DNA of 64,000 nt from positions 8,842,348 through 8,906,347 of the forward strand of contig RPFO01000041.1 of assembly GCA_009746045.1 (NCBI GenBank). Reading direction: 5' to 3'. Below the pieces are notes generated by a model that saw nothing but the letters and a program-made list of their open reading frames with translations, was not told the origin of the DNA and did not search any database. This DNA is from Mesostigma viride. Its lineage: Eukaryota > Streptophyta > Mesostigmatophyceae > Mesostigmatales > Mesostigmataceae. Positions 10,104 through 19,640 of this stretch are shown here, one piece after another. Made by a program: the position numbers and the translations under genes. The first letter of the stretch is position 1, and every line of letters begins with the position of its first letter.

Positions 10104-10433
10104 ATGGACCTGCTCGTCATCCCGTGCGACGACCTAGATGTGACGCACGGGTCGTGCGACCCGTGCGCCGTGAGAACGGTTAAGCGAGCGCTGCTGAAAA
10201 CCGAGCGCCCGGTCCATCGACGTCACTGCGACTCGTGTGGCCTCACGGCGGAGTACAACGGCGAGGCGGAGATCACGGGATCGCCCATCAACGTGCTGGC
10301 CAGCTTCGCCTTCCAGATACCCATCTACGGGGACGCGGTGGTGTCGCACGCTACGGACCGGGCGTGGACGCACCACCTGTGCATCCCTACGCCTTCTTCG
10401 GTTTCTTGGGGTTCTTCCCGTTCTCCGTGGTGA
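10104..10433 (+). CDS. Small Cys/His protein
   Basis: 109 residues, divergent from the AT-hook gene with only 37 bp between starts. Cys and His are arranged as CDPC and later HRRHCDSC, which could bind one zinc ion. The last 47 bp overlap the convergent VLTF2-like gene, and codon texture deteriorates there, so the real end may be earlier. No family recognised. Confidence 0.5.
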   Translation: MDLLVIPCDDLDVTHGSCDPCAVRTVKRALLKTERPVHRRHCDSCGLTAEYNGEAEITGSPINVLASFAFQIPIYGDAVVSHATDRAWTHHLCIPTPSSVSWGSSRSPW

Positions 10434-11123
10434 CCACCTTGACGAACTTGTCCAGCGAGCACTTGGAGTCCACCATGGGTCGCGCCCTCTTCAACGCGAG
10501 CGTGCCGGCCGGCTGCTGCGCCTTCTTAACCGGCGCGGGGTTGTCCGGGTCCCGCCTGTAGGTCGCCACCGCGTCTGCCTTCATGGCCCGGGAGACGTCG
10601 TTGATCTTCTGCACAAAGTCCGCCTCGGGCAGGAAGTTCATGGCGAAGGGCGGCTCCTTCAGCATGTGCACCTCGCTGCGACTGCTGGCCCGGAACGCCT
10701 CGATGGTCATGGGGCCTCCGAACATCTCGAGGCAGGTCCTCGGGGGGCGGCCGGCACGCCGGGGAAGGGCCTGCCGTGCCTCCCCGCCCTCCACAGCCGC
10801 TGCGTCATGAGGAACAGGAGACTCCCGCGGACGCAGGAGGCCGAGCCGCTGTCCTTGAGGTTGTAGGCCTTGACGCAGCTGAACGAGCAGAAGCAGCCCT
10901 TGACGACGAACCCGCGACCCTCCTTGTAGCGGATGGGCAGCGGACAGGGCACGGTGTCGAAGGGGTGGCAGCACCACCAGCAGCACAGGTCCGTCCTCTC
11001 AGGCCACACCTTCGCGTCCATCATGTCCAGCAGCGGGCGGACGTTGTATACGCGGTAGGGGGCGGCGGGCTCCATCTCGGGGCCCACCCCCTCGAACGAG
11101 AAGTTGTCCGCGTCGTCCTCCAT
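10387..11123 (-). CDS. VLTF2-like late transcription factor, frameshifted
   Basis: The N-terminal frame has a zinc-binding block CCWWCCHPFDT...GFVVKGCFCSFSCVKAYN. The C-W-C-H ... G-FCS--C--AY pattern is that of the poxvirus VLTF2 (A1) family, conserved in nucleocytoviruses and required for late gene transcription. After about residue 125 the frame changes in a G-rich stretch (10741-10765) and continues with MFGGPMTIEAFRASSR and a basic C-terminus (ENGKNPKKPKKA). Works with VLTF3 (50998-52128). The frame change lies in a homopolymer-rich site, so an intact gene is plausible. Confidence 0.7.
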
Positions 11124-11126
11124 CGT

Positions 11127-11862
11127 CTACCCTACCTTGACGCCACCTGTTACGAGACACCCCCCGGCCTTCGGGTGGAATAAGAGGCACTCCCCGCTGC
11201 CGTAAATCACGCGCATAAACTCGTCCTGCACGTCCGCCTGGTCGCTGCCGGGCTTGGAGGCGCCCGCGACGATGGCGTCGATGCCTATGTGCCTGATGAT
11301 GCACCAGATGTACTGGGGCAGGCCGGCGGACGCGTAGAAGTCTCTGTCGGGCCCGAGGAACGCGGACAGCGCGTCCGTGATGTCCTTGTCGTCCGGATGG
11401 GGCGAGCACCTCCCGAGAGTGGCAGACAACACGGCCGTCCTGTGCCTCTTCCCGGCTTTATCCTCTCCGCGCGGGTGGGCTTCTCCCCAGGGGGGGAACA
11501 CGATCTCTTTGTCGGGGTGATCCAGGTCGTACGTCACCACGTACTCGCGACCGCCGTACCCGTACACGACGGACATGGACAGCCTGCGGTGGGCCGCGAA
11601 GGCGCACGCCCCCAGCTTATCCAGCAGGGCCGAGGGGGGCAGCCTCAGGGGCCCGCGGCACACAGCTCCCGGAACTTGGTGGTGTAAATCCCCCACTCGT
11701 CCTCGTGGCTAAGAAAGACCCTCTTGATCAGCAGCGGGCCCCCCTCTTCGTTCCCCGGCCCTCCCCGCAGCCTCTTCCGCACGCACCTGGCCAGCGCCAG
11801 GATGCGAAGGAGCGCCATCCACAGCCACAACTTCACCCAGGCCGCCACCTCGCGAGGGTCCA
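11127..11862 (-). CDS. Unknown protein with N-terminal membrane segment, frameshifted
   Basis: Starts at 11862 (MDPREVAAWVKLWLWMALLR), with a hydrophobic helix at residues 8-24 that could be a signal anchor. After about 75 residues the frame changes near 11645 (next to a GGGG run) and continues with a second part (SVVYGYGGREYVVTYDLDHP ... QYIWCIIRHIGIDAIVAG) to the stop at 11127. The stop is 3 bp from the start of the VLTF2-like gene. Combined length about 245 residues. No family I can name with certainty. Confidence 0.55.
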
Positions 11863-11865
11863 TGT

Positions 11866-12081
11866 TTAGTCTTCCTTGAGAGCATATTTTAGCTCCTGAG
11901 AACGCACCTTGCGCTTGTCCGTGCTGTAGTGCTCGCGCAGGTACTTGTTCAGATATTCTGGCTCCTCGTCGCCCCCCGCGGCCGTGGCGGGCGGCTTGGC
12001 AGGTTCCGCGTCCGAGCCGGGCGGCTCCTTCTTGGCGGGCTGCTTCTTGGCGGTGAAGTCGTCGTACCACGCGTCTTCCAT
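11866..12081 (-). CDS. Small charged protein, 71 aa
   Basis: Complete short frame, Lys/Pro/Ala-rich at the start (AKKQPAKKEPP) with a charged C-terminal helix (YLNKYLREHYSTDKRKV). Ends 3 bp before the next leftward gene, implying tandem transcription. Composition suggests a nucleic-acid or protein-binding peptide. No family recognised. Confidence 0.55.
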   Translation of the reverse strand: MEDAWYDDFTAKKQPAKKEPPGSDAEPAKPPATAAGGDEEPEYLNKYLREHYSTDKRKVRSQELKYALKED

Positions 12082-12288
12082 GGTCAGTCAGTCGTACCAA
12101 GGGCGGCCACATTATTCCCCGACGAAACGCATGACCGGAAGTGGTTACTCTCCGTTTACACTTGCAATTAAGTTAAACAGCCAGCCAAATAAAGTTAAGC
12201 TCGCGTGGTGAGTATAAGTATCCGCAGTCCACCCTCTTCACCATACGCAACTCCGACTAGGGCGCAAGATTGTTCGGGACAAACGACC

Positions 12289-12352
12289 CGAGCGTCCGCA
12301 GGTGCGTTAACCCACAGCAAAATTTGCCCGAGGACAGTAGCCAACGTCCACG
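12289..12352 (+). promoter_or_regulatory. Conserved leader of BRO-N-like copy A
   Basis: CGAGCGTCC begins 64 bases before the ATG. The same element at the same spacing (63-64 bases), with shared words around AAATTTGCC and CGTCCA just before the ATG, precedes the three other family members with starts (23048, 52234, 62235). Coding divergence downstream makes conservation of the leader notable, so it is probably promoter or 5' untranslated regulatory sequence. Confidence 0.5.
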
Positions 12353-13203
12353 ATGTCCTCGGTGATCCGCTACCTGACCCCCGCAGACGGGGCTGAGGAG
12401 GACCCGCAATTCAGCGGCAAGATCCGCGTGACGGACGATGGCAGAATGTCAGTCTTTGACGCGATGGCCGTGATTGGTATGTCACAGCCCAAAGTGTACT
12501 GGTTACGCCTTGGAAAAGAGCACAAGGAGGTGGTTATGGCATATTACACTTCAAATTCCCCGGTGCTGGCCAGCGAAACACGCCCGTGACCGACCGCCAG
12601 GGGATGACCAAGATCATAATGCTGCTCCCCGGCAAGATCGCTGCCAAGTTCCGGGACAGTGTGGCGGTGCTGCTGGAGCGCTACCTGGAGGCCGACCGCT
12701 CGCTGGCCGAGGACATCCTCCGGCGGGCGGACGCGAAGGAGGGCGCCATCGCCAACCTGGTGGATCACCCCCGCATCCGCAGCTGTATGGCCACCAAGAG
12801 GCTGAACGGGTGCATCAAGGAGTACTCGGACAATCACAAGGGCTGCGGCGTGCTCTACCCCGCGGTGCACGACATCAACAACCTGGCGGTGACCGGCAAG
12901 ACCGCCAAGGAGCTGAAGACGCTCCATTCCGCGCGGGACTCCATGTCCTCCCGCGACCTGGAGACCGAGTCCCAGCTGGCCGCCATGTACTTTCTGCAGA
13001 TCCGGGAGGCAGAGAAGCTAAAGGCCGACTCCCAGCTCAACCCCGTGGAGGTGGCCAAGAGGACGCGTGACATGTTTGAACCCGTGTTCAGGGCAGACGG
13101 TCTGCATGACGCCGTGGCTGACGTCGGTCGCGTCAAGGAGAACGCGAAGGTAATGCGCCTCAATCAGAGGGCGGACAGGGTGGCCAGGATCGCGAATGAA
13201 TAA
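12353..13203 (+). CDS. BRO-N-like family protein, copy A, frameshifted
   Basis: N-terminal block RYLTPADGAEEDPQF..GKIRVTDDGRMSVFDAMA, a variable segment, then the conserved FPG.GQR.TPVTD..GM..IIMLLPGK, KFRD.VAVLLERYL, and a long helical C-terminus. The layout recalls the BRO-N fold of viral DNA-binding proteins. The first frame runs 12353-12589, the second 12586-13203; comparison with copies B and C shows a single missing base near 12532 inside the variable segment, not in a homopolymer, so this copy may be inactive. Intact copies are at 23111 and 52298. Confidence 0.7.
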
Positions 13204-13299
13204 CTCAACATTTTAATACACTTTACTCCTTCAACTGTTATAATGATGACAAACACGAGCACGCTCCCTAAAATCTCAATCTAAAGTACAGTAACGACG

Positions 13300-14477
13300 A
13301 TGGCGCTCGTAATCCATCCCTATCGGACGGAGGGGCAGTGCATGGAAGAGTGCATGCTCAAGTGCCGGCCCAAGAACAAAAAGGTGTACTTCACGTATCC
13401 CGAGGACGAGGAGGAAGTGCCCGTCTACTCCGCTCCTCCCGAGGAGCCCGCGCGGAGGGAGAGGAAGAAGAAGAAGAAGAAGAAGAAGATCGCGCCGCCC
13501 CCACCGCCACCGCCACCTCCGCCACCGCCGCCCCCCCGGCCCCGACCAAGAAGAAACGCTCCAAGGACCGTGTCACCCCCACCGCGCACCTGCACGTCCC
13601 GCAGACGTCCCCCCCTTCCGACGGGGTGTATCCCCCGCACCCCCGCAAGGGCGTGGACAAACCGTTTTACTTCCTGACGCAGCGGGGGGAGGAGATCGCG
13701 TACAAACGCCCCTCGAGAGGCGACGGCAACTGCTTTTACTACTCGTTGCTGCTCGGTAAGGCGCTACAGTTCGGAATTCCCATCACGGCCGACGAGCTAG
13801 CGGCAGCCACGCGGCAATTGCGAAAGGAGTTGCGCGCCAACCTGCGCCGGTACCTGTCCTTGGGGCTTCACGGTATCCCGACAGACTTCACAGCCTCCGA
13901 AATCAAGCAGATCGATAACGACCTGCGCGGTAAGAACTACGCGACCGATGACATCATGAGGCTGGCCGCGCACCACACGGGGACCGACATATACAACCTG
14001 TCCGTGATGACGGTAGAAAAGCCGTTCCGCCACAAAATGATCGTGGAGAGCGAAATCCTGGCGTCCGGGGACGAGCCGGGAGGGAGGAGGACCCGCGCCC
14101 CTCCGGTGTACATCCTGCACAACGGCACCGATCACTGGGACGCGCTCATCCCGTCCGCGCTTGGAGGGACGCACACGGTCCGCGACGTTCGACTGTCTCG
14201 TCAGCGCGCCACGGGCGCCGCGCGCGCCACGAGCGGCATCGAACGCCTCGACGCGGAGATAGAGAGGAGCCGGAGGAGGATACGGCACATCCGGGCGCTC
14301 CGTGACGCCGCGATCCGCCAGCGGAACGCCCTGCCCCACGGGGACCCCCGTCGGGCGGCCATCAACGACATGCTGGCCCGAGCGGCCGCCACCCTGCGCG
14401 AATCCATGCTTCGATTGCAGACCCTGTACCAGCGAAGGGACGCCCTGTCTCGCGAGGCCCGCCGCAGGCCCCTTTAG
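13300..14477 (+). CDS. OTU-type cysteine protease (deubiquitinase-like), frameshifted
   Basis: The N-terminal frame starts MALVIHPYRTEGQ, passes a basic run of Lys and a polyproline run, and changes frame inside the C-rich tract near 13500-13545. The second frame carries the OTU catalytic centre: SRGDGNCFYYSLLLG (Asp and Cys of the D-G-N-C motif) and, about 140 residues later, NGTDHWDALIP with the catalytic His. OTU enzymes cleave ubiquitin or ubiquitin-like chains and occur in many giant viruses. The C-terminus is an Arg-rich predicted coiled coil (IERLDAEIERSRRRIRHIRA). The frame change lies in homopolymeric C. Confidence 0.8.
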
Positions 14478-14533
14478 AGGCACTCCATCCCCCCTTTTGT
14501 CTGGCCTATACTACAAAGCAGCACAGCGACCCC

Positions 14534-15679
14534 ATGGCGGGCAAGAAACACATCGTGTACCTGGACAACAACAGCACGACCAAACCGCACGCGGAGGTGG
14601 CCGAGGTGATGAAGTCGACGGCCCTGTCCCTGTACGGCAACGCGTCTAGCTCGCACGTTGGCGGGCGGCAGGCGCGGAAGGTGATCGACGACTCGCGCGC
14701 GCTCATAGCCCGGCGACTGGGCGTGAAGCCCGAGGGCGTGATATTCACGGCGGGGGCGACCGAGTCCAACAACCTGCTGCTGAGCGGGTTCATGGAGCGG
14801 CACGGGGGCAAGGGCGTGGTGCTGACCACGCGCATCGAGCACCCCAGCATCACGCAGCCCCTGAAGCACCTGGCGAAGGCGTCCCGGGGCGCCATCAAGG
14901 TGGTGTGGCTGCCCGTGGACCGCGAGGGGTTCGTGCGCATGGACAAGGTGCGGGAGGCCATGACCCAGCACAGGGGCAGGGTGAAGCTGGTGGCGGTCAT
15001 CTACGGCAACAACGAGATCGGCACCATCCAGGACTTCGGGGCCCTGCGGCGGGCGGTGGGCAAGGACGTGCACATCCACGCGGACACCACGCAGGTGGCG
15101 GGCAAGGACCTGATACGGGACCAGCGGTTCATGAACAGCTTCACGCTGTCCGGTCACAAGATCCACGGGGTGAAGGGGGTGGGCGCGCTTGTGATCCGCG
15201 ACGACGTCCATTGCATCTCCCCGCTGATGTACGGCGGCGGGCAGGAGGGCGGCATGCGGCCCGGGACCGAGAGCCCCCCGCTGATCGCCAGCCTGGCGAA
15301 GGCGGTGGACATGAACATGAGCCCGGCGGGTCGCCGCAAGTGGCGCGGGGTGAGGGCGCTGAGGGACGCGGCCAGGGAGGAGCTGGAGGCGCTGGGGGCG
15401 GTGTTCAACGGGCCGGCGGACCCCGCGAGGCGCATGGACAACATCGTGAGTTTCAGCCTGCCCGGGACGGACGCGCGCGAGGTGGTGAAGAAACTGTCCC
15501 GCAGCGGGATCTGCGCGAACGTCGGCAGCGCGTGCTCTAGGGGCAAACGCAGCAAGGTGCTGCAGGCCATCGGGGTGCCGCGGGAGGTGGAGGCCGGGAC
15601 CATCCGCATCGGTTTCTCGGTCTACAACACCGCGGCGGACGTGCGCAGGCTGATGGAGTGCCTGAAGAAGATGCACTAA
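14534..15679 (+). CDS. Cysteine desulfurase, NifS/IscS-like
   Basis: Complete 381-residue PLP-dependent aminotransferase class V enzyme that would take sulfur from cysteine to give alanine and a persulfide. Visible landmarks: YLDNNSTT at the N-terminus, GATESNN (75-80), His103 (IEHPS), NNEIGTIQ (159-166), HADTTQ with Asp184 and Gln187, the Schiff-base Lys209 in SGHKIHG, the RPGTES block near 242, and the persulfide Cys334 in GSACSRGK. All catalytic residues are present. NifS-like genes are rare in viruses; African swine fever virus relatives have one. GC content matches the viral neighbours. A role in Fe-S cluster supply or redox repair is inference. Confidence 0.92.
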   Translation: MAGKKHIVYLDNNSTTKPHAEVAEVMKSTALSLYGNASSSHVGGRQARKVIDDSRALIARRLGVKPEGVIFTAGATESNNLLLSGFMERHGGKGVVLTTRIEHPSITQPLKHLAKASRGAIKVVWLPVDREGFVRMDKVREAMTQHRGRVKLVAVIYGNNEIGTIQDFGALRRAVGKDVHIHADTTQVAGKDLIRDQRFMNSFTLSGHKIHGVKGVGALVIRDDVHCISPLMYGGGQEGGMRPGTESPPLIASLAKAVDMNMSPAGRRKWRGVRALRDAAREELEALGAVFNGPADPARRMDNIVSFSLPGTDAREVVKKLSRSGICANVGSACSRGKRSKVLQAIGVPREVEAGTIRIGFSVYNTAADVRRLMECLKKMH

Positions 15680-15714
15680 AATATATGAGCCTTACGGTAT
15701 ATACTCGCTCGCGA

Positions 15715-16170
15715 ATGAGGTGCAAGTCCACGACTTTATCCGGCTCACGGTGCCGCAATGAGGGGGCGCGCGGGGGGGCGCACTGCTCGGTCCACAAGGG
15801 GAGGAGGACGGGGGGGGGGAGGGCCAGGGCGCCCGCCCGGCGCACGCACGCGGCCAGGGCGTACATGTGGACCAGCGACGACATGAAGATCGACCTGAAC
15901 ACCAAGTGGTCGTTGGATTGGCTCTGGAACCTCTGGCCTCGCTGGACCCTCCCTGTTGCGCCCCCCAGTCCACAGACTGTGGCCGCACAGGCAAGATATT
16001 ATAACATCGCTGACCGGGCAAAACGGGCATTCCAGTCAGGCAGGCTTACGAGGAGTCGAATGAACAAAATTTCTTCTGGTTTATTGGCCGCTAAGGCTGC
16101 CTTAAACGTAGATGATCACGTCACTGCGGGTGGGCGATTGACCACCGCAGATAGGCGGGTACCGCCGTAG
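15715..16170 (+). CDS. Cys/His mini-protein, tandem paralogue 1
   Basis: N-terminal zinc-like motif (MRCKSTTLSGSRCRNEGARG..HCSVH: C-x9-C-x9-HC-x2-H), an Arg-rich basic stretch and ARAYMWTSDDMKID, followed by a divergent helical C-terminus. The C..T..G..C....HC..H motif is widespread in nucleocytovirus small proteins (DUF5763-like). An ATG at 15685 is possible, but the conserved block begins at 15715, just after a GGTATATACT box, and the paralogue starts at the equivalent codon. The next gene is a clear duplicate. Confidence 0.7.
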   Translation: MRCKSTTLSGSRCRNEGARGGAHCSVHKGRRTGGGRARAPARRTHAARAYMWTSDDMKIDLNTKWSLDWLWNLWPRWTLPVAPPSPQTVAAQARYYNIADRAKRAFQSGRLTRSRMNKISSGLLAAKAALNVDDHVTAGGRLTTADRRVPP

Positions 16171-16227
16171 ACAAACTAGTCGCCAATCGTGAAAAAAAAA
16201 TCCTCCCAATTGGTACGTACAGCGATC

Positions 16228-16704
16228 ATGAGGTGCAAGTCCACGACCGTATCGGGTTCGAGGTGCCGCAACGAGGGCGCGCACGGAGGGGCGCACTGCG
16301 CGGCCCACAGGCGCAAGAGGGGCGCGGGGGGGAAGGCCCGCAGGCCCGCCAGGCGCACGCACGCGGCCAGGGCGTACATGTGGACCGCCGACGACATGAA
16401 GATCGACCAGGCGCCCACTAGGTTTTCGTGGGACTGGTTCGCGGACTGGTTACCTTGGAGAAACACGGCCTACACACCAAACGCAGCTTTACCCAACGCA
16501 ACTAGGAATGCATTAACATTTCAAAAGGCGAGATATAACACGTACGCCGGTGACGCGAGAGCGCAATTCAGAGCAGGCAGAAAGACGCGTGCAGATTTTG
16601 ACCTTATCGATATGCATTTAGAAAATGCAAAGACAGCCATTGAAAGTGATGACCCGGGGACTGCCGACACGGAGTTGGACGCGGCCCTCGCGGCTCTCCT
16701 GTAA
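16228..16704 (+). CDS. Cys/His mini-protein, tandem paralogue 2
   Basis: Starts with the same Cys/His block as its upstream neighbour (MRCKSTTVSGSRCRNEGAHG..HCAAH), the same basic stretch and ARAYMWTADDMKID; similarity ends at about residue 60. The C-terminal 95 residues are a different helical region (QKARYNTYAGDARAQFRAGR) with only faint resemblance to the paralogue. Tandem duplication followed by divergence of the effector half is the simplest reading. Intact. Confidence 0.7.
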   Translation: MRCKSTTVSGSRCRNEGAHGGAHCAAHRRKRGAGGKARRPARRTHAARAYMWTADDMKIDQAPTRFSWDWFADWLPWRNTAYTPNAALPNATRNALTFQKARYNTYAGDARAQFRAGRKTRADFDLIDMHLENAKTAIESDDPGTADTELDAALAALL

Positions 16705-16757
16705 CCGCGCGTCTATCGGAGGCCTAAAATCGCGCACGACCTTCTACAGAGAGGGGG

Positions 16758-17117
16758 ATGTACGTGCGGCGTGCGTGCGAGCGGGCGGGCGTGAGGGGGC
16801 GGAGGGAGGCGGCGAGGCTGATGGACCTGTACATGGTGCGCACGTGCGCGTGGGCGGGCGACATGGTGCTGGTGATATCGCGCGTGGCCTACATGGAGGA
16901 CGAGGACCTGCTGGCCGAGATACTCGAGCGCTACAACGGGCGCGGGGGCTACCTGAACGCCGTCGACGAGATCGTCGCGAACGGTCCGCGCGAGCGGCCC
17001 GCGCGCCCCTCCCTGCCCCCGCCCCCCGCTCCTACTCCCACCCCACCCCCTCCCTACTCACGCTGTGTTATCGCGCGCTGTCCACCGCGGACATGGCGAG
17101 TGCGAGACAAATGCTGA
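16758..17117 (+). CDS. Unknown 119-aa protein
   Basis: Short frame with a helical N-terminal half (RREAARLMDLYMVRTCAWAG, MEDEDLLAEILERYNGRGGY) and a Pro-rich tail (LPPPPAPTPTPPPP). The first half has the GC3 bias of viral genes; the tail may be out of frame in part. Between paralogue 2 and the convergent 444-aa gene. No family recognised. Confidence 0.5.
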   Translation: MYVRRACERAGVRGRREAARLMDLYMVRTCAWAGDMVLVISRVAYMEDEDLLAEILERYNGRGGYLNAVDEIVANGPRERPARPSLPPPPAPTPTPPPPYSRCVIARCPPRTWRVRDKC

Positions 17118-17177
17118 CATTTCCTTAAAAAATAGAGATGGTCCATCGATATATATACACAAATAAAGGAAAACCGA

Positions 17178-18512
17178 TCACTCCACCGGCCCTTCCACGA
17201 AATGGGGGATCAGGTCCGTGAATACCAAGTACGTTCGCGTGCTCAAGAGAGGGTAACCGGCATCATCTTCATCACAAAACAACAGCTGTCTGTCCAGGGC
17301 GCACGAGAAGGCCCTCGCGTACTCCTCCTTCTGCCGCAGGAACGGCACCGCCCGCAGCACCTCGTATGCCCGCTCGCCGAGGTCCCCGGTCTCGCGGTAC
17401 AGCTCCAGGGCCTGGGCGAGCACCAGGTGCAGGCGGTCGCCGCGGTCCACCGGGAGGGAGCGCCCCTCGCGCGTCTTCCTCTTCTTCGAGCCCCCATTCG
17501 AGCCCCCCGGGCCGGGCGACGCCAGATCCACCTCCGCCATCCGGTTGGTGATGTCCCCGAACGGCTCGCGCCGGGCCGGGGGCTTGGGCGGGGGGTTCAC
17601 CTCCACCTTGTACTCGCTCTTGCGGACGAGGTCCAGGGGCAGCAGGCCCCAGGAGGGCAGGGGGTGGGGGGGGCAAAAGTCCGGCTCGCTGAGGGCGGCC
17701 AGCAGCTTGACGGTGAGGCCGTACTTCTCCAGCACCTCGTCGGCGGGCTTGGCCAGTCGCTTGACGGTCGCCTCGTCGCCCGCCCACAGCGCCGTGTGAT
17801 ACTGCGCCCACACGTGCTCGTACCTCTCCTTGTCGAACCGCAGCTGGACCACGCGCCGGCGGACGTCCCGGTAGAGCACGTTCTCCTCCACGTCCACCCC
17901 CATCCGGATGGCGCCGGTCGTGTGGATGTCCTCCGCGCGCAGGGAGCCCTCCAGCCCCGCCATGCGCAGGAGGGCGTTGCCGACGTACACGCGCTTGCCT
18001 ACCAGGTTCTTGTGGCACGCGAGCCCCTTGGCGAGCACGGCGATCCCGTCCGCGGACACGAACAGCGCGCCCCTCTCGGTGACGCGGTGGTGCTCGCACC
18101 CCTCCAGCAGCTCCTGCAGCAGGTCGGGCGGCGTCTTCACGTCCCAGGTCTCCTTGAAGGCCCTGCACATGTCCTTGACGCTGTAGAGCTTGACCTGGTC
18201 GCACCCCTCGGCGAGCGCGACGTGCACGAAGAAGCGCATCGGTCCCAGGGGGACGCGGAAGACATCTCGGAGGACCGCGTCGTCCACCCACGCGTCCTCG
18301 GGGTCCGGCAGCGGCGGTTGCCTCCCGTGGAGGGGCTTGGTCCCCCGCTTCCCCGGGCCGTCATCCAGGTCGAGGTCCAGCCCCACGCCTCCGAAGTCGC
18401 CGTCGGACGCGTCGTCCTCGAACAGCAGCTCCGACACGCACGAGGGGTCCACCCCGGTCACCTTCTTCTGGCCGATGCGGTTGTCGTGGATGGCAGGGAA
18501 GAGAACCTCCAT
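17178..18512 (-). CDS. Unknown 444-aa protein
   Basis: Long intact frame; the ATG at 18512 is preferred because upstream sequence is satellite-like. N-terminal acidic region (LLFEDDASDGDFGG), a central folded part with SVKDMCRAFKETWDV and ALFVSADGIAVLAKGLACHK, then LPSWGLLPLDLVRKS, a basic RREPFGDITNRM, GGSNGGSKKRKTREG (a likely nuclear-localisation patch) and a helical end. The SVKDMCRAF/ LVGKRVYVGNALL segments recall DNA-binding domains of large DNA viruses (MSV199/BRO type), but too weakly to name. It borders the 2.9-kb gene-free repeat block. Confidence 0.7.
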   Translation of the reverse strand: MEVLFPAIHDNRIGQKKVTGVDPSCVSELLFEDDASDGDFGGVGLDLDLDDGPGKRGTKPLHGRQPPLPDPEDAWVDDAVLRDVFRVPLGPMRFFVHVALAEGCDQVKLYSVKDMCRAFKETWDVKTPPDLLQELLEGCEHHRVTERGALFVSADGIAVLAKGLACHKNLVGKRVYVGNALLRMAGLEGSLRAEDIHTTGAIRMGVDVEENVLYRDVRRRVVQLRFDKERYEHVWAQYHTALWAGDEATVKRLAKPADEVLEKYGLTVKLLAALSEPDFCPPHPLPSWGLLPLDLVRKSEYKVEVNPPPKPPARREPFGDITNRMAEVDLASPGPGGSNGGSKKRKTREGRSLPVDRGDRLHLVLAQALELYRETGDLGERAYEVLRAVPFLRQKEEYARAFSCALDRQLLFCDEDDAGYPLLSTRTYLVFTDLIPHFVEGPVE

Positions 18513-18559
18513 TGTCGAGAGTGGGGAGACTTCACAGAGGTGAGCAATTTCCAACCAGT

Positions 18560-19128
18560 GGGGTGACTCAATACAGGCGTGAGAGTTCGACGCAGCCAGC
18601 GGATAACACGCCCAAGGTGTGGATCATCCAGCAAGGTGTGAACAGCTCAATAGAGGTGAGAGAACTCGTCGCAGCCGGCGGATAACGCGCCCAAGGTGTG
18701 GATCATCCAGCAAGGTGTGAACAGCTCAATAGAGGTGAGAGAACTCGACGCAGCCGGCGGATAACGCGCCCAAGGTGTGGATCATCCAGCAAGGTGTGAA
18801 CAGCTCAATAGAGGTGAGAGAACTCGTCGCAGCCGGCGCAGAACGCACACAAGGTGTGAATAATTCAACAAGGGTGTGAACAGATCAATAAAGGTGAGAG
18901 AATTCGACGCAGCCGGCGGAGAACGCACACAAGGTGTGAATATTCCAACAAGGTGTGAACAGATCAATAGAGGTGAGAGAATTCGACGCAGCCGGCGGAT
19001 AACGCACACAAGGTGTGAATATTCCAACAAGGTGTGAACAGATCAATAGAGGTGAGAGAATTCGACGCAGCCGGCGGATAACGCACACAAGGTGTGAATA
19101 ATCCAACAAGGGTGTGACAATTTCATCC
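18560..19128. repeat. 79-bp minisatellite, about 7 copies
   Basis: Units begin GGTGTGAACAG at 18634, 18713, 18792, 18873, 18952 and 19031, spaced 79 (once 81) bases, with a partial first unit before 18634 and a degenerate last one near 19111. Two subtypes alternate by position: the first three have GGATCATCCAGCAA, the later ones GAATATTCCAACAA at the unit end. Each unit also contains CGCAGCCGGCGGATAACGC, the motif scattered elsewhere in gene-free parts. Confidence 0.9.
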
Positions 19129-19640
19129 AAGCTGAAAAAATGAATCCAACATCAAGGAAGTGCAAGCCAGCCACATGAGGGTGAAAAAACTTAGCATGAA
19201 AACTCGGCAACGCCGGCGCGAATGCGGATTATTTCCAGAAAACTTCAGAGGCCATGCACAAGGATGAAAGCCATGGGAGAGCAAACCAAACCACAACACA
19301 CACCACAGAGGTGAAAGGGCAATGGAAGCTCACAAGAGCCAGGCAGCAAGGGGGGAGGATGGTGGGTGCAGAGAGGGGATGGTGGAGAGAGGGGCACTTG
19401 GATATAAAGTCGCCCTTTTTCGTTATCCGCCGTTTCGCGCTGGCAGCCGGCGGGAAACTCAAATTTTCAGGACATTCGCGTCAGCGGCGGAGCGCCACCG
19501 GTTACGCCGAGCTAGCCAAAAATTCGTGGCCACGCGGCGGCCTTCGCGAAACCCCCGTGGCACTGACGGAATCTGGCGCGGTTCTGACGGGAACGGGGCG
19601 GGGATCTGACGGGACCGGCGGGGAACGGCGCCCTGAGCAG

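Noticed and set aside
17202-18566. 454-codon frame on the plus strand
   Set aside because: Antisense shadow of the 444-aa gene; rich in Gly, Val, Arg, His and Leu as expected for a complementary frame of GC3-biased sequence.
18782-19130. Repetitive frames encoding RRLRRILSPLLICSHLV-like units
   Set aside because: They merely follow the 79-bp minisatellite; repeat length is not a multiple of three and frames shift between units.
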